This document shows, in pieces, positions 12,401 through 24,949 of a stretch of 64,000 bases of DNA. Both the position numbers and the translations under genes were made by a program. This DNA is from Curvularia sp. ZM96 (taxonomy: Eukaryota; Ascomycota; Dothideomycetes; Pleosporales; Pleosporaceae). The DNA lies in contig JAJGBQ010000001.1 of NCBI GenBank assembly GCA_022457065.1, forward strand, positions 806,001 through 870,000, given 5' to 3'. Each line of letters begins with the position of its first letter. Positions within the stretch are counted from its first letter, which is position 1. The notes under the pieces were generated by a model. It did not search any database. It was not told the origin of the DNA and saw only the letters and a list, made by a program, of their open reading frames with translations.

Positions 12401-13574
12401 GTATTAGCAACACTGGCGAGTCCCTATCGAGGCCCTTTCCTCGACTACAGCGTATCAGCCAACGCCGGGGAAGAGCACCATATTCCGACTTCAAACGTCG
12501 AACATTCCAATGTCCTCCATTCTCATACCGGACTGCCTCCGGGTTACCACCACTCCTTCCTGCAGCCACACCCGTCTCAGACGCTTCAACATGCTGGCGC
12601 CGGCTCCCACCCTGCCTACACAGACATCGACACACATTCACTACACCAGCCTCATCTCTTGCGCCATCACTCCATGTCGCAACACTCTCCCTCATCCTAC
12701 AGCGTGGGCTATCCGCCGCCCCAGCAGACCGCCGGACGCAAGCGCAGTCACCAGGAAGATCTACCTCACGAACTCACTCCAAGCTTAGAACAGCAACTCA
12801 ACCCCTACGCGCAAGCAACTGGAAGTGTCTCTCTGCAGCACTCGACTCAGAGTTACTCGATGCAACAGTACCCGCCACCGCCGCCACCACCACCGGCCCC
12901 GCACTCTACCTTACCCCCAACCCACCATCACCATCTACCCAGCACTCATCGCAGTAAAAGGCAACACACCATGGAGGGCGCGCCTCCCTCCCCCTCTCTC
13001 CATCACGGCCCTCCTAGTGTTGTCGGCCAAGAGGGAATGCCTGCTCCTGCCCAACGACCTCGCGGTCCCAAGCTCAAATTCACCCCCGAAGACGACCAGT
13101 TACTTGTCGACCTCAAAGAAAAGAAGAACCTCACTTGGAAGCAAATTGCAGATTTCTTCCCAGGCCGTAGTTCTGGTACGCTGCAGGTCCGTTACTGCAC
13201 CAAACTCAAAGCAAAGACCACAGTTTGGACCTCCGAAATGGTAAGTCGTTACTCCCTAGCCATGATGAAACACGCGACGTCGTGCGTGGCAAACACAGCC
13301 TCGGACATGCTAACCACAATGAGCAAAACAGGTTGACAAGCTTCGCAATGCCATGCAGGAGTACGAGAACGACCGTTGGCGCATCATCTCCTCCAAGGTC
13401 GGCAGCGGCTTTTCGCCAAACGCATGCAGAGACAAGGCCGAGGAACTTCAGGCTGTGGAACTTGCCCAACAAGAGGCCCAAGAAGGGGATCATTCGCAGC
13501 TTCAACATCAAAGCACATACGCCTCGTCGCAACTGGGAACCGGCCCTAGTGAGCCAAGCGCAAGATATCATTGA
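12401..13574 (+). CDS. Two-repeat Myb/SANT-like protein C (5' end unresolved)
   Basis: Probable nuclear DNA-binding protein. Exon ...-13240, a 91-nt intron 13241-13331 (GTAAGT...AACAG, phase 0), last exon 13332-13574. The open frame begins after a TGA at 12398-12400 and is rich in His, Gln, Pro and Ser, as in many regulators, but its first ATG is at 12674 (269 aa from there). The upstream 91 codons look coding, so a short upstream start exon is likely. One phase-compatible candidate is ATG 12046 with a GTAAAT donor and the TATTAG acceptor at 12407. Repeat 1: KLKFTPEDDQLLVDLKEKK, LTWKQIADFFPGRSSGTLQ, YCTKLKAK. Repeat 2, across the intron: VDKLRNAMQEYENDRWRIIS, SPNACRDKAEEL. It is the third Myb-like gene within 9 kb. 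Confidence 0.85.
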
Positions 13575-16500
13575 CTCGCCGATTACCACCTCGAGTGCTT
13601 GGCGGATCAAGTCGAGGCCCTCCGTGCACAGTGAACGATCCCAAGGTTGGGGGGCATGAGGAGGAGGGATGGTTACAGGGTTTGTGCTGGTCACAAACGC
13701 CCCCTGTGTGATCTATTTCTGCATTTGCAACACTTCTTTCGGACATACATGCATTCTTCTTTAATTGGTAACCTTTTTTACACGACGTACCACGATTGGG
13801 CTACGGTATGCCCTTCTTCTTCGATTCACACGCTCCCTACAACTTTTGCGCATATATTTAAGGGACAACGTACATCTTTCGACGCGCGATACTAGAAGCA
13901 AGTCGAGCATTGCGGCGGCGTTGGTAAGACTGGGTAGGATGGGAAACATTACATGAGGCGGCTGGGATTTGAGTTGATGGCGCGACACACAAAAAAAAAA
14001 GAGTTGGCAACCGTTCGGCGCTTACCACTGTCCTAGGAAGACAATTTTTTGCCAGAACAGACTAGGTGTTTGAGGGTATGCCAACAATGGAGCAGGAGGA
14101 GGGAAGATACCCAGGCGAAATCGCAAGGCGCGTGTTTTCATTGGCTTTTCACACCACCCTTTCCTTTGTACCACACAAGCGGTGTCATTTGCTCTGCTGT
14201 ACCATACTCTACCTTTTCTTCTACAACCAGTTGTTCTTACTTTTCTGTGCGATGTCACGCACCTCTTCTACGTTTGCATGTATTTGCAGAATATTGTCCT
14301 ACCTTCAATTTGGCACTCAAGGCCAGCAGTTTACATTCTCATGCTTTCTTCACAGAATCACAGATTTGTCATGTCTCATTGTTATGCTCAGTCTTCGGTT
14401 GCACTACTTCCAACACACATGTCTTATGCTATCAGGGCATTTGAGAATGCAAGTGTGAATCCAGTTTCGACACTCAAATAGCTTGCCTCAGGATCTCTTA
14501 AAATATTCAAATACCCACGCAGCAGTCTCATATATCGCAGCTTGCTACATGACAGTACACCAAGTTCACGATAGCCGAGCCACGTCAGGTCGTATCTGAG
14601 AACACCTGGGGTCGTGCCTGTCTCATCATATTGTTTCAGATATTGACGTGCGCCACGGCACGATGAGTTCGATCTGAGACAGTCATAGCCGCAGCCTTGC
14701 TGTCATGGCCTGATGAATATTACCACGTCAGGGCCTGGACGGCAAGGGGAACTGCCCGCCATAGGTGAGCACAGGGGAGAATTCCATTATGTGCATCAGA
14801 CCTAGGATGATTTGCACATGCCCTGCCTCGTCTCAGTGTCATACAAAGTGAACCAGCTATTCCGAGGCGATCGCACGCGATGGCTAACTGAGCAACTTGT
14901 CTTCTATCCATGGCTTGGAGTCTCCCTCATGACGACCTGTCACTCTACTTGCACCGAGGTGCACGTGGGGTCTTCCACGGAGTACACAATCCCTTGTTGT
15001 CCAGGAAACATTCACGTGTCTCATGAAACTCCAACACTTGCCACCATCAACCACCTGACCGGACAATCAAATCATACACGCGTACCTGGTGACCACCTTC
15101 GCATCAATGCCACTCCAACCTCCCCATTATCGTATTTGTCGCGATGTACTAGCTACCCGCCCAAGCGCGATCGCAACTTTCAATACTAGGAACCCTGCAC
15201 TAACTAAGCCGTTTGCGGATGGGTCCTTAACCCCTGTCTATAACGCCTGGGGTAGTATTCGCTACTCTTGCGCCAAACGGCGGCACAACGACAACAACAA
15301 AGGGTAAGGAGCAGCATACTAAAAGAGAAGGTATGGGGTAGGAGCGGAAGCAGACGCGCAAGTGAGGGTGGGATGCACGCGCGTGAGGCGAAAAAGAAGG
15401 CGCGATTACTAGGATACCGTTGATTACCTTCGCCAGTTAACTCCCAACAAGGGTCTTTCGTTTGCGGCGTCGGAGCAATAATCGCGGGAAGGGAATCTGG
15501 CTCCGACGTTGGAACTATTGAAGAGCTCGGATGTGGTAAAGGCGCGATGGACCGGGGTAGACCAGGACCAAGAGGGGGGAGCGAAGCAGATTCCGTTTTT
15601 CAACGGTTTACCCTGTAGTCAATCCATTGGCAGACAAACTCTTGGTATGCCGAACAACCAGATATGCCGAGGTAAGTTTATCGGAGGAAGAAAAAGCAAA
15701 AGAAATGCTTGCGACAAGCAAGGAAAGAAAGTAATATCATATTAATCTTTCAAGGAGGAGGGATAAAAGACCCCGGAGACAACTCCGTGTCAGCCAACCA
15801 GACATCGTTGTCAATTTTCTTCTCTTTTCTTTTATTTTATTTTCTCTTTTTCTCTTTCGCATTCGAAACGGCCAAACTAGTAACGGGGTCGGCTCAGGCA
15901 CTGAACTGTTCCCAAAGAGCACGATCCCTACCAGATACACATTGGACCCTTGCTCTTAGGATCGACTCGCCTCCACCCTTCACGGCCGTTTGCCAATGGT
16001 CCAGATCAGCGCGAAACCTTGTCTTAACAAGACCATACGGCGGAGCAGCTTTCCCGGGAGGGAAGGCGAAAGGGCTCGGGTGAGGCTGACCACGTATACG
16101 CCTTCGTACGTTCGAGGACAGGCAGTACCAGGCAAACGATTCTTCAGGGGGGAGCGTTTGAAGAAAACAAAAAGAGAGCAGGGTAACCTGGAAGTTGTTC
16201 AGAGCCGAGATGCATATATCACGCGTGAAGATGCTGATGTGCTCACTGACGATGATGAAAGCCTCCGATGTTACCATTACCATGGGCCGTATTCCGTGCT
16301 GATTGCTCGCCAATACTTGCCTGACTCTCAACATCCCATGTACCTACATACACACTAACCTCCCGCCAGGCCGCCCCCCTGCCGTTAAGCTAGCTAAGCC
16401 GCTTCCCCATGAGCGTGACATAGTTTTTGCCTCCCTCGCCTCGCTGCCTGCCCCTTCACACACACATACCGCTAACTACGCTAGTTCTATGGGGGCTGGG

Positions 16501-19500
16501 CGACTAGGGAAGTAACCGACTAACGTTTTTTTTTGCCGCTCGCTTGAGCAAAATGATTGACAGGGAAGATTGGATAGCAAGCAAGACCAAACTGGTCTGT
16601 GAACCTCGCCTGTTTGGGAAAGCACGTAATACGCCCGATGGCGGATGCGGGAAGGGAAAGGCAATCAGGGCATGGGGCCATGTCTGCTCGCTTGCGCTGG
16701 GCAGCAGGAAGGCGAGGAAGCCGTACCGGCTTGGGCTCGCAATGACCTTCTGCGTTAGCGTTTTTCTCATCTCGTTTCAAACCAGTGACGTTGGCTTTGG
16801 ACATGGAGTGAGGTGTTTTTTTCTCCTCGCTCTTCACCCTGGAAACACACACGGGTAGAGAGGTGGCGACTTGGCTTCTTTGGGCAGTGATATTGGAACT
16901 TGGTCACTCGCTAGGGCACTAGGCTAAAGTGGATAGTGGTATGGATACAATGTGCTCAATCGGCAGTTAGGCGTATTGGATGTACAGTGATAGCCTGCAC
17001 ATGTGAGGGACCGCGGCTGCAGCAACACTGACCGGAATGTGGGGTAGAGAGAGGGGGGACATGACACGGGCAAGTCGGAGGAAGGTATCGCAGCCCCGAT
17101 GCCGAATTCGACCCGGCGGATACTGCTTCAGCTGCGGCCGGTGTGAATGATGGAGTGTGCTTAGGCAGGGTCATCGTGCAGAAATGGGCGTCTCAACAGA
17201 TTACCAAGAAGGAGCAGCCAAAACATGCAGCAACCAAGCCGGGCTAATACACCTACATTCTCAAAGACAGGGCAGCCACCAGTAAACTTCTGTCTCTGTT
17301 TAGGCAAAGCAAGCAAAGAGAAAAAAAACTTACAACATTGGCAGTCGGTTCTTGCCCAGTTGGAGAAGAAGAAAACGCGGCCCGAAATTGGAGACACACC
17401 CACATCGTTCAGGGACAAACGTCATCCCCACCCACTAGTAGATACATGCTCTCGCAGCACTAGACCAACGTTTCCCTTGATCCCCCTAACCCTTGTCGTT
17501 AGGAAAATCACACAAAGGGACCCTAGTTTCTGAGTATGTATCTTCATATCAGACGACATTCGCATCGGCATCGCTCCACTACATGACTATGGCTGCAGGT
17601 GCAACACGACCAGCCGGCCGCTAGCTTGGTGTTTCGGCGGACTTGCTGCCGTCAAACACAATACCTGCATGTGATACCGTTGTGGCTGCTCAGCGGGAAG
17701 GGGGGGTCCCATGGCAAAGCACCGGACGGGTACGAGTAATCCTCCGGGCGGTGGGCGTTTGCGTGCCGCGGTTCGGTGGCTGGCTGGTGAGCTGGATGTC
17801 AGACGCCGCTCCGCGGTGTTTTGCATGCGCCGTATGCTTCGTCCCGAGACCGTAGTGTATGTAGTCAGAAAGTGAGTGTTCAAAAGCCGATGGTGGAGGG
17901 CAAGGCGGCATCGGCATTTGGTATGGATGCCGGGAGAGTTGATTATGTGCAGAGAAGGTTTGAGTTGTTTGCCGCACATACGTATACTGGTGAGGGGAAA
18001 TATAAAGTTACTTTTCTTAAGATATGTCAAGTGGATAGATGGGTCAAAGTTTCTTTTTTGGAAACATGGCTGGGTTAAGGGGAAGGTCTCCACTGTCAAT
18101 TGCTTGACTAGTGATGGGTGTTGTTGGTTTAGTTTAGACTGAAAGAGATAGTCGAACCTAGTTGTACAGAACATGTGTTTAGATAGTATATGAAGTCATA
18201 GTGCATAAAAACGACGGATTTAGTAGCAAAATGTTACGTGTATTGGAAAGCAAAATAGTGAGTGATTGACATACTGCTACACACAGCCCATGAGCCGTCT
18301 CAGATCAGACGTGAGAGCAGATCACGTGCATACGCGAGATTGATATCATATTCTAGTCGACCACGATGTTGTGTGACCGTTGTGCAAAATTTTGCAAAGA
18401 CTGTGAAGACATGGGTGATGCCAATCAGTTTCGTAACCACATGACCTCGTTGAACCAGAGTTTCCCCTTTGGCCATTCCATCATATCCGGGGATGACCTG
18501 GGCGACGACATAGGGCTCTTCGTATCGTGAGGCTGCGCATATCGTATAGTAGCCTGGTAGCAGCAAGGACCATTGTCTGAACAGGCTACTAATCATGAAT
18601 GAAGCCTAATTCATTATTCACAGAGCACCGTCCAAGTAGCACAACTTCGCAACACAGACTTCATATGGCAGGGTAACTTGACCGTCTGTTTGGACAAGAT
18701 CCCCCTCGCTAATCTTACCCCAAACTTCTGAGCAAGTCAGTGAGGAGTCTGTGGAGAAGGAGACAAGATTCACTTCGTTCATCTCGCTTGGAAATTGAGT
18801 GCCTAAAATTTGGCCGTGGCTACAACATCGTTGTACAATCCCCACAACTCTGGACTCTTTCACATGTGTACCATGTCTTGAAGGCTCACATGCAAAACGC
18901 ATAGTTCCATTGGCCACATGTCGGGTCCAAGAGACGGAAGAAACTTACGCTTGCCTGTAGGATTCTCCTTACCTCGGTAGTGAGCCATCAAACATGATTC
19001 CAGAGGTTCAGAGGTTCAGAGACTTCCTGATACTACCATATGAGCCGGCTGTCGAAGTTGCTTGCACGACGTCTGGTCGTGAGATCTTCGGCTTCTAGGA
19101 CAAACGAGCCCGGGACTGTGATTGATTCATCTCCCGACGTTGGGAGACGTCTCGGCAACTGAGTACAACTCACTGCCACGTCTAGTGCCATGACTGGGCG
19201 AACCATGCAGTACGCAGCTCCTGCTGGGGGTGAGTGAACCATACGCACCCACTCGTCAAAAGCAGCACTGTATCACTGGCATTAGGCTGGCCGGATGCAC
19301 TCCGTCTCGCTGCAGCAGCGTCGTCAGGCACTCGAGCTGCAGCCACCCATGCCCAACAACGCGCAAGCTCCACAGACCATCCGACGGGAGAGATAGATCA
19401 TCTCGGGGCAAACACAGCTGTGCCGGAATGACCGAAACATTGCTGCACACCGGAAGCATGTGCTGCACTCCCCTTCTGGTAGCGAGTGAATCCCACACGT

Positions 19501-22500
19501 TCTCTTCCACCTTGTGACCCCCCGCCCAGCCAATAATGCCTCAGTGCTGACCATATTAAACTTGCTGATATAGCTGTAGTATATTAATCGCCGCCAAATA
19601 AGACGGCGTATATGGGTGGGTGGACCGGACCGTGCGTGAGGTGTTGGACAAGGGGCCCAGCGATGCCACGTTCAACGCTTGCTTCTGCTGCCAAACTGTT
19701 AGTGAGATGAAAATTTTGTGTGGAGAACTCGGTGATGGTTGGCGTCGATGTTGGGGCAATTTGCTTTTGCACTGTCCAGATCGCAGCCGGAGGGGCAACA
19801 CCTGACTGCCACATGCCCTGTCGTTTTTTGCACATGCTGGCGCAGTCGTCCTCACCGATCTGCTGCTGAAAGTGCCGGTGCGTCGCTGTGGTCTGGCATC
19901 ACGGGTTCAGCGTGCTTGCTTTCTCGATCGCGTAGGAAATTCCAGTGGCGAATCACCCCTTTCGAGGGAGAGACGATTGCCCCGACAGGTACTCTTCATG
20001 CTGCACTCAAGCACAGCATTTCCTGTCATCCATTTTCTGTATGGAAGTGTCCCGGCGTCTTTGTTATCCGCCCTTCGCCTGATTTGAGGCAGTGACAAAT
20101 GGTTGGTAGTGACCCTTGAAGAACCTGTAAGCCCAACTCTTATCGCATGAACAATGCTACGTGTGTGACGAAGTTAAAGCTGTGTAGTAACTGTAATCGC
20201 AATGACGAGTGACACGGGAGAATGCTAACGAGACGTTGTCGCCCAACATCTAACCAGGCTGCAAGTCATCATGAAACCTGAGGCCGGCATAACAATGGCG
20301 CGTTTCAGATGTGAGGCTGATCTCTCACACACCCACTCTAAGTAGTTCCGTACCTCTTGGTTTTATTATGCGCTGCGAACCGGATGCAAACGCTCCACGG
20401 ACGATGTGTCGAGTTGGAAATTCTGAGATACGTCGTGGTATGAGTATGGTGTTGAGGTCGCCAGTTCCGAATTATGCCCGGGCAAGGTCCGGGTTGGCCC
20501 GACGCAACCGCTCCTTTCGCAACAACACATTGACAGACGAAGAACGTGTACGTGGTGCCAAACAAGAAAATCGAAAGCCCTTTTGAATTGACGGATATAA
20601 ATCGTGTTAATCCCAAATTAGCAAAGCTATAAACGCACATTGATTGAGTAATCAATAAACTCGAAATTCTTCATCTTGAGCACTATCTGGATGACTTCAC
20701 TGATCGATTAGTTCTTAAACGACGAACTGAACGGACACATAAAATATATATATGACAAGAATCTGGTAACTTCCAGCGTTTCAGTCTTTTCAAGTGCGTC
20801 TACAATGCTGTCAGAATCACTTCACATCTGCTTTGAGGTGGAATCTGGATAGCAACGTAAATCAGAGAGATGTAAAGGTCACACTACTACAGTAATACAG
20901 TAGAATCCCATGTGAAATGGCATTGATCGTCATAGAGGAGATTGCAAGCTATTTCTCTGTCATTGCATCCAATTGACACTACGTACATGTATCCACAGAT
21001 CATCACATTCTGGATTCGCCTGATGATTGCTTCGCTATCGTGACTGTTATAGCCAAAAGTTCCGAGAGTTAGAGTTACAATCACTTGATATTGCATCGAC
21101 AACGGACAGCGCAGATCGGTAAGAACATATCTCTAGATTGAGACGGACAAGTTAAAGACACTGCATTCAACTTTCAACGTACATGTCATCAACCCAAAAC
21201 ATCCAAACATCTGGAATTGCGCAGCCAAACAGACTTGCTTCTTGTCTTGCCGTTTGAAGGATTGAAAAACAGCTGTCAGCGCAGCCACAACAGATCGCAT
21301 TGAAGCCTCCGTCTATCTACGTCGCTTTCTGTCTGGACGAACAATAAACCTCTTCTCGTTGACCTACACACAGTACCTATATATTTTTCAACTCGGTTAT
21401 CAGTCGATGGAGTCCGCAGCTCTGAAACTACAGAAAGCCTACCGACATGTCAAGATATCATCTACACATATCATCTGTGCCAAAGGACTCCTATAACCAG
21501 GCTTCAATCGCTAAAACCAGTAGTATCCGCCCGACTGCTTTATCGTCTTCCTTCTCTTCACATCTTCAAACTCCACACCAAGCCACATACCCTTTTGTTC
21601 GTGAAACACAAACACCTAACGCAAAGCCACGTAGATGCAAAACCAAAATCGCCATTCAAGCAACATGACTTCCAAATGTTATTCTCTTCTCCTTAGAACG
21701 CGTTAAACACAAGAGAAGCTATATGTACACATCAAGACCAGACTAGTATATCATGAGTAAGAAACAGACGACAGAAACTCATTCACACGTGCTATATTTC
21801 CCTAGCTCTACTTTCCCGCTGTCCAACCCCCTTTTACCCTTCTAACTGTGCTGAAACGAAAGACCCTATCCTATCCAACTTCTAAAATGCTCACTAGAGC
21901 AAATCCCAACTGCCCATCTTATTCTGTACCTAGAGCTAACTATAGATGCGACACTCGTTTTATATGCTATTTGGTTCTTACTTTGACAGTGATACATCAA
22001 CTTATATGTGCCATTCCCACTTCATCACGAAAAGAGGGCGACACTTGGCGGTACTATCTAAAAACTAAACGCATATATGTGCGCAAATGCGTAGAGAGAA
22101 AGAGTGTGAGAATAAAGAAAGAAAACTCATCTTCTCTACCCGCCTACAGGAAACCATAGCACAGCATCACTGGACTTCTCACTGCTCCCACCTTTCAAAC
22201 GCTTTACCTAGGCTACGTAATTTGCCAAATCACTACCGCGTTATCAGAGTGAGAGATGAGGAGAGAGAAAAAAGGGAAAAAGAGTCGGAAAAAAGAGAGA
22301 CAAAGCAGCACATATTAGTATAGAAAAAAACTCTCTCTTAAATTACTTTGAAAAAAGATACTTCAATAGCCAGAACCCTCCCTTTCCGACAGCCAAATCT
22401 CAACGCATAACCAGCACCGAGTCACATTCCTCAAGCACTCCCCGCGAAAGCCAATGATCTTGCAAGCAAGTAATCTTAATGTATTATTACCACACAGCAC

Positions 22501-22810
22501 AAAAGACCTCGAGAACAAACGACAAAACAACAGCACATACACATTTCTCACCACTCTATGAAGGAACGCAGGTTGAAAAGCATCCTCCACCGCCGCCCCC
22601 GCCGCCGCAGCATCGCATCTTCTCTTTCTTCTTCTTATACTGTACTGGCACTATATCTTGGACAGTTCTATAACCTAATGAGCCTTCGTGAAATCATTAA
22701 ACGAGGACAGTGAGGCTCCAGTGAAAAACAAAAAAAAAAAGACATACAACAAAACGCATGCTAAAGGTGATGACGAAGACTCCATTTCTCTCGGGAGAAA
22801 AAAGGAAAAC
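13575..22810. other. 9.2-kb gene-free stretch between convergent genes
   Basis: Lies between the 3' ends of Myb-like gene C (+) and the oxysterol-binding protein gene (-). Open frames are short, overlap on both strands and show no domains. Two same-frame minus-strand frames (18300-18596 and 18618-18917) are the most protein-like, but lack an ATG at the expected place and third-codon-position bias. Distal parts (about 20600-22750) are AT-richer, with purine tracts and a CCG-rich run at 22584-22611. No tRNA, rRNA or terminal inverted repeat was recognised. Confidence 0.5.
22584..22611. repeat. CCGCC-type trinucleotide-rich run
   Basis: A short C/G-rich run built of CCG units within an otherwise AT-rich stretch downstream of the oxysterol-binding protein gene. 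Simple repeat only. Confidence 0.6.
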
Positions 22811-24949
22811 TCACGATTGCGCATCATGGAACTCCTCGTCCTCCAATGTTTCGCTGTCTATTCTTCGCAGAAGATCTTCCCTTGAGGCGACTTTTGCTGG
22901 GTTCGAATTGAGCAGCTTGCTTGGCGGTAGTTCTTCGGCGAACTTTGGCTTGGTTTCTGAGGACATCGTCTCGGGTTGGGAAGCCGGCTTTTCGAGAGGT
23001 GGTGGTTGTGCATTACTTGGGTCGGTGGGGTTACTGCTGTGTATCGGGATCGGAGCATGAGCCGTTGTTCCGTCGAAGTTACTGGGAGGACCTACGCTCT
23101 GCTGTTGTTGCTGTGCTGTGATTGCGGGCTCTGACTGAACACTCGTCGGCTGAGATTGTATGGGCTGTACGTGCTCAGAAGGCACTGCTGATTGCTCAGT
23201 TGGTGCCTGTTGAATGGGCTGAGTAGATTCGTGTGCGTTTGGTTGATGAACACTGGACGTCCGCGAAGGAATGTTGAATTGCTTGTCGGGCTTCTGACCA
23301 GGGAGTATGGCGTGAATCTGCAGAATCTGCTTCACAACCTCTTCGGGAGTCTTTCCATCACTGCTCTTTGTCAGTTTAAGTCATGTACGAAAAGATTAGA
23401 TACGCACATCTTGGCATTGATGATCCAGTCAAGATCTTCCTCGCCTTCTTCACTCCCACCGTGACCACCCTTTACGCGTCTAAAGAGTTGCGGGTGCCAA
23501 TCGACACCCTCGCTGTTTCGTATCGCGGCTTCTTGACGTTGCCTGTCTTCGATCTTGGCCTTTGCATCCGTAGCGACGTCCTGATCTCTTCGCTTTACTG
23601 CCTCCGTTACTTCATGCCACAGCCTTTGCGACTCTCGCTCGTCCTGCTCCTCCATGGGGCGAGCACTGGGTGGTGTGTGCTTTGTGTGTGCAGCATCGAA
23701 TAAAAGTTCTTTCTTGCCCGTCTGTGACAGTTAGCAAGTCTCCATCGCATAAAATAGCAAGTCCCTACAGTCAAATCCTTAATGTACATTTCCTCGTTCC
23801 ATTGGCCCGAAAGCTCGAATAAGTTCTTGCCACTTGCGTCTTTTATATACCCGCCAATGGCGTTGTATGTTCCACTGAAGTAGCCCTTGGTCTTGAATTC
23901 GAGATCGGCACTAAATCCAGTCTCAGGGCAGCGAATGTAGGCGTGGTCGCCAAGTTCGTATTTCATGGTTCCAAAAAGAATACCGCGTGCATACATGTTG
24001 GGCTGTGTAACAAAGCTATGACTCTGTAAGCTTCCAAAACGCATATCTAATGCTGGCTACTCACAATCGCTCGCCCGTGTTCAAGAGTCGTAGAATGGCA
24101 ATGCCCTCCATCATACTCGCGGCAGAGTTACCCAGAAACTTGCTCCTAGGTTTGAGAGTACCATCGATGCGGATGTGATGTTCGGGCGCCATGAAGAAAT
24201 AGCTCGACTTGGGCGGGTGGTGCGACGTTTGCTCTGCGATGTAATATCCTTTGGTACCGTCCGCATAGTCCCAGTAGCCAGTGAATATTTCACCGAGAAT
24301 GGGGTTGAGCGGCTTCTTGACTCCACTGCATTCACATCAGTTGTTGCATATGGGCGGGTCATAGTCGCGGAGATGCGTACGGGGGTTTAATGTGCCATCC
24401 ACTCAGATAGAACTTTGTCACGGCTACAAATCGCTGTACAGGATCTTCCACCTTGGAAATCGGGAGAAGCGTTTCGGGGTGTGCCATGAAGCTGTACAAT
24501 GGTCAGCATGTGTCGTTGAAGCCAAGGATTCCATTCGCTACACACTTTGTTATGCGCTCCAGCATCGATCGCGGTTCGAGGATGAATGTGGGCAGCGTCA
24601 CCCTGCTCAAATCGGCGCCAGGTCGCAGTTGAGATATGATATGGGAGAGCACTGGGTGTTATGCTGTCAGCCAGTCCGCAAACCGGCCTTGGGCCCAGTT
24701 GGAAAGACGTACTATTGCCTTGCTCCGAGTCCATGACTGTCTCGTCTTCTTTGGTGACATCTTCGCCGCTCTCATGCCGCCGAGTCTCGTCTATGGAGGA
24801 GCCGCGACTGCCTAGATAGCCAAACAATCATCAGCTTCAGGTTGTACGCAGAAAATTGTTCGGAAGACTCGGTACATCCGGCGGCCGGGGTATGACGCAC
24901 TTGTGAGGGAAGTTCGCCGATGTTTGGAAACGCCAGGTAAATGCGGCAT
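22811..24949 (-). CDS. Oxysterol-binding protein-related (Osh/Kes1-type) lipid-transfer protein, 578 aa
   Basis: Cytosolic sterol/phosphoinositide transfer protein of the OSBP-related family. Exons on -: 24901-24949, 24713-24811, 24546-24651, 24381-24491, 24065-24325, 23769-24015, 23408-23721 and 22811-23360, joined by seven short GT-AG introns (47-89 nt) with all phases matching. Motifs in order: LSRVTLPTFILEPRSMLERI, NFMAHPETLLP, FYLSGWHIKP, the KKPLNPILGE block, the family signature EQTSHHPP (usually EQVSHHPP), FFVTQPNMYARGILFG, and KIEDRQRQEA near the domain end. There is no N-terminal PH or ankyrin domain, as in short Kes1/Osh4-type proteins. A Gln/Pro/Ser-rich tail of roughly 170 residues after the lipid-binding domain is longer than I expect for Kes1. 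The start is the first ATG that splices into frame. Confidence 0.92.

Noticed and set aside
12397..12957. 186-codon + frame starting with an ATG before Myb-like gene C
   Set aside because: It is out of frame with the Myb repeats and its composition is Arg/Ser/Pro noise, whereas the alternative frame runs into the Myb domain.
17587..18174. 195-codon minus-strand open frame
   Set aside because: No motif, no codon bias, no splice extension; sits in a long gene-free stretch.
14000..22800. Search for tRNA B-box and 5S rRNA-like sequences
   Set aside because: Several GTTCGA-type pentamers occur, but none sits in a cloverleaf-compatible context; no RNA gene could be supported by eye.
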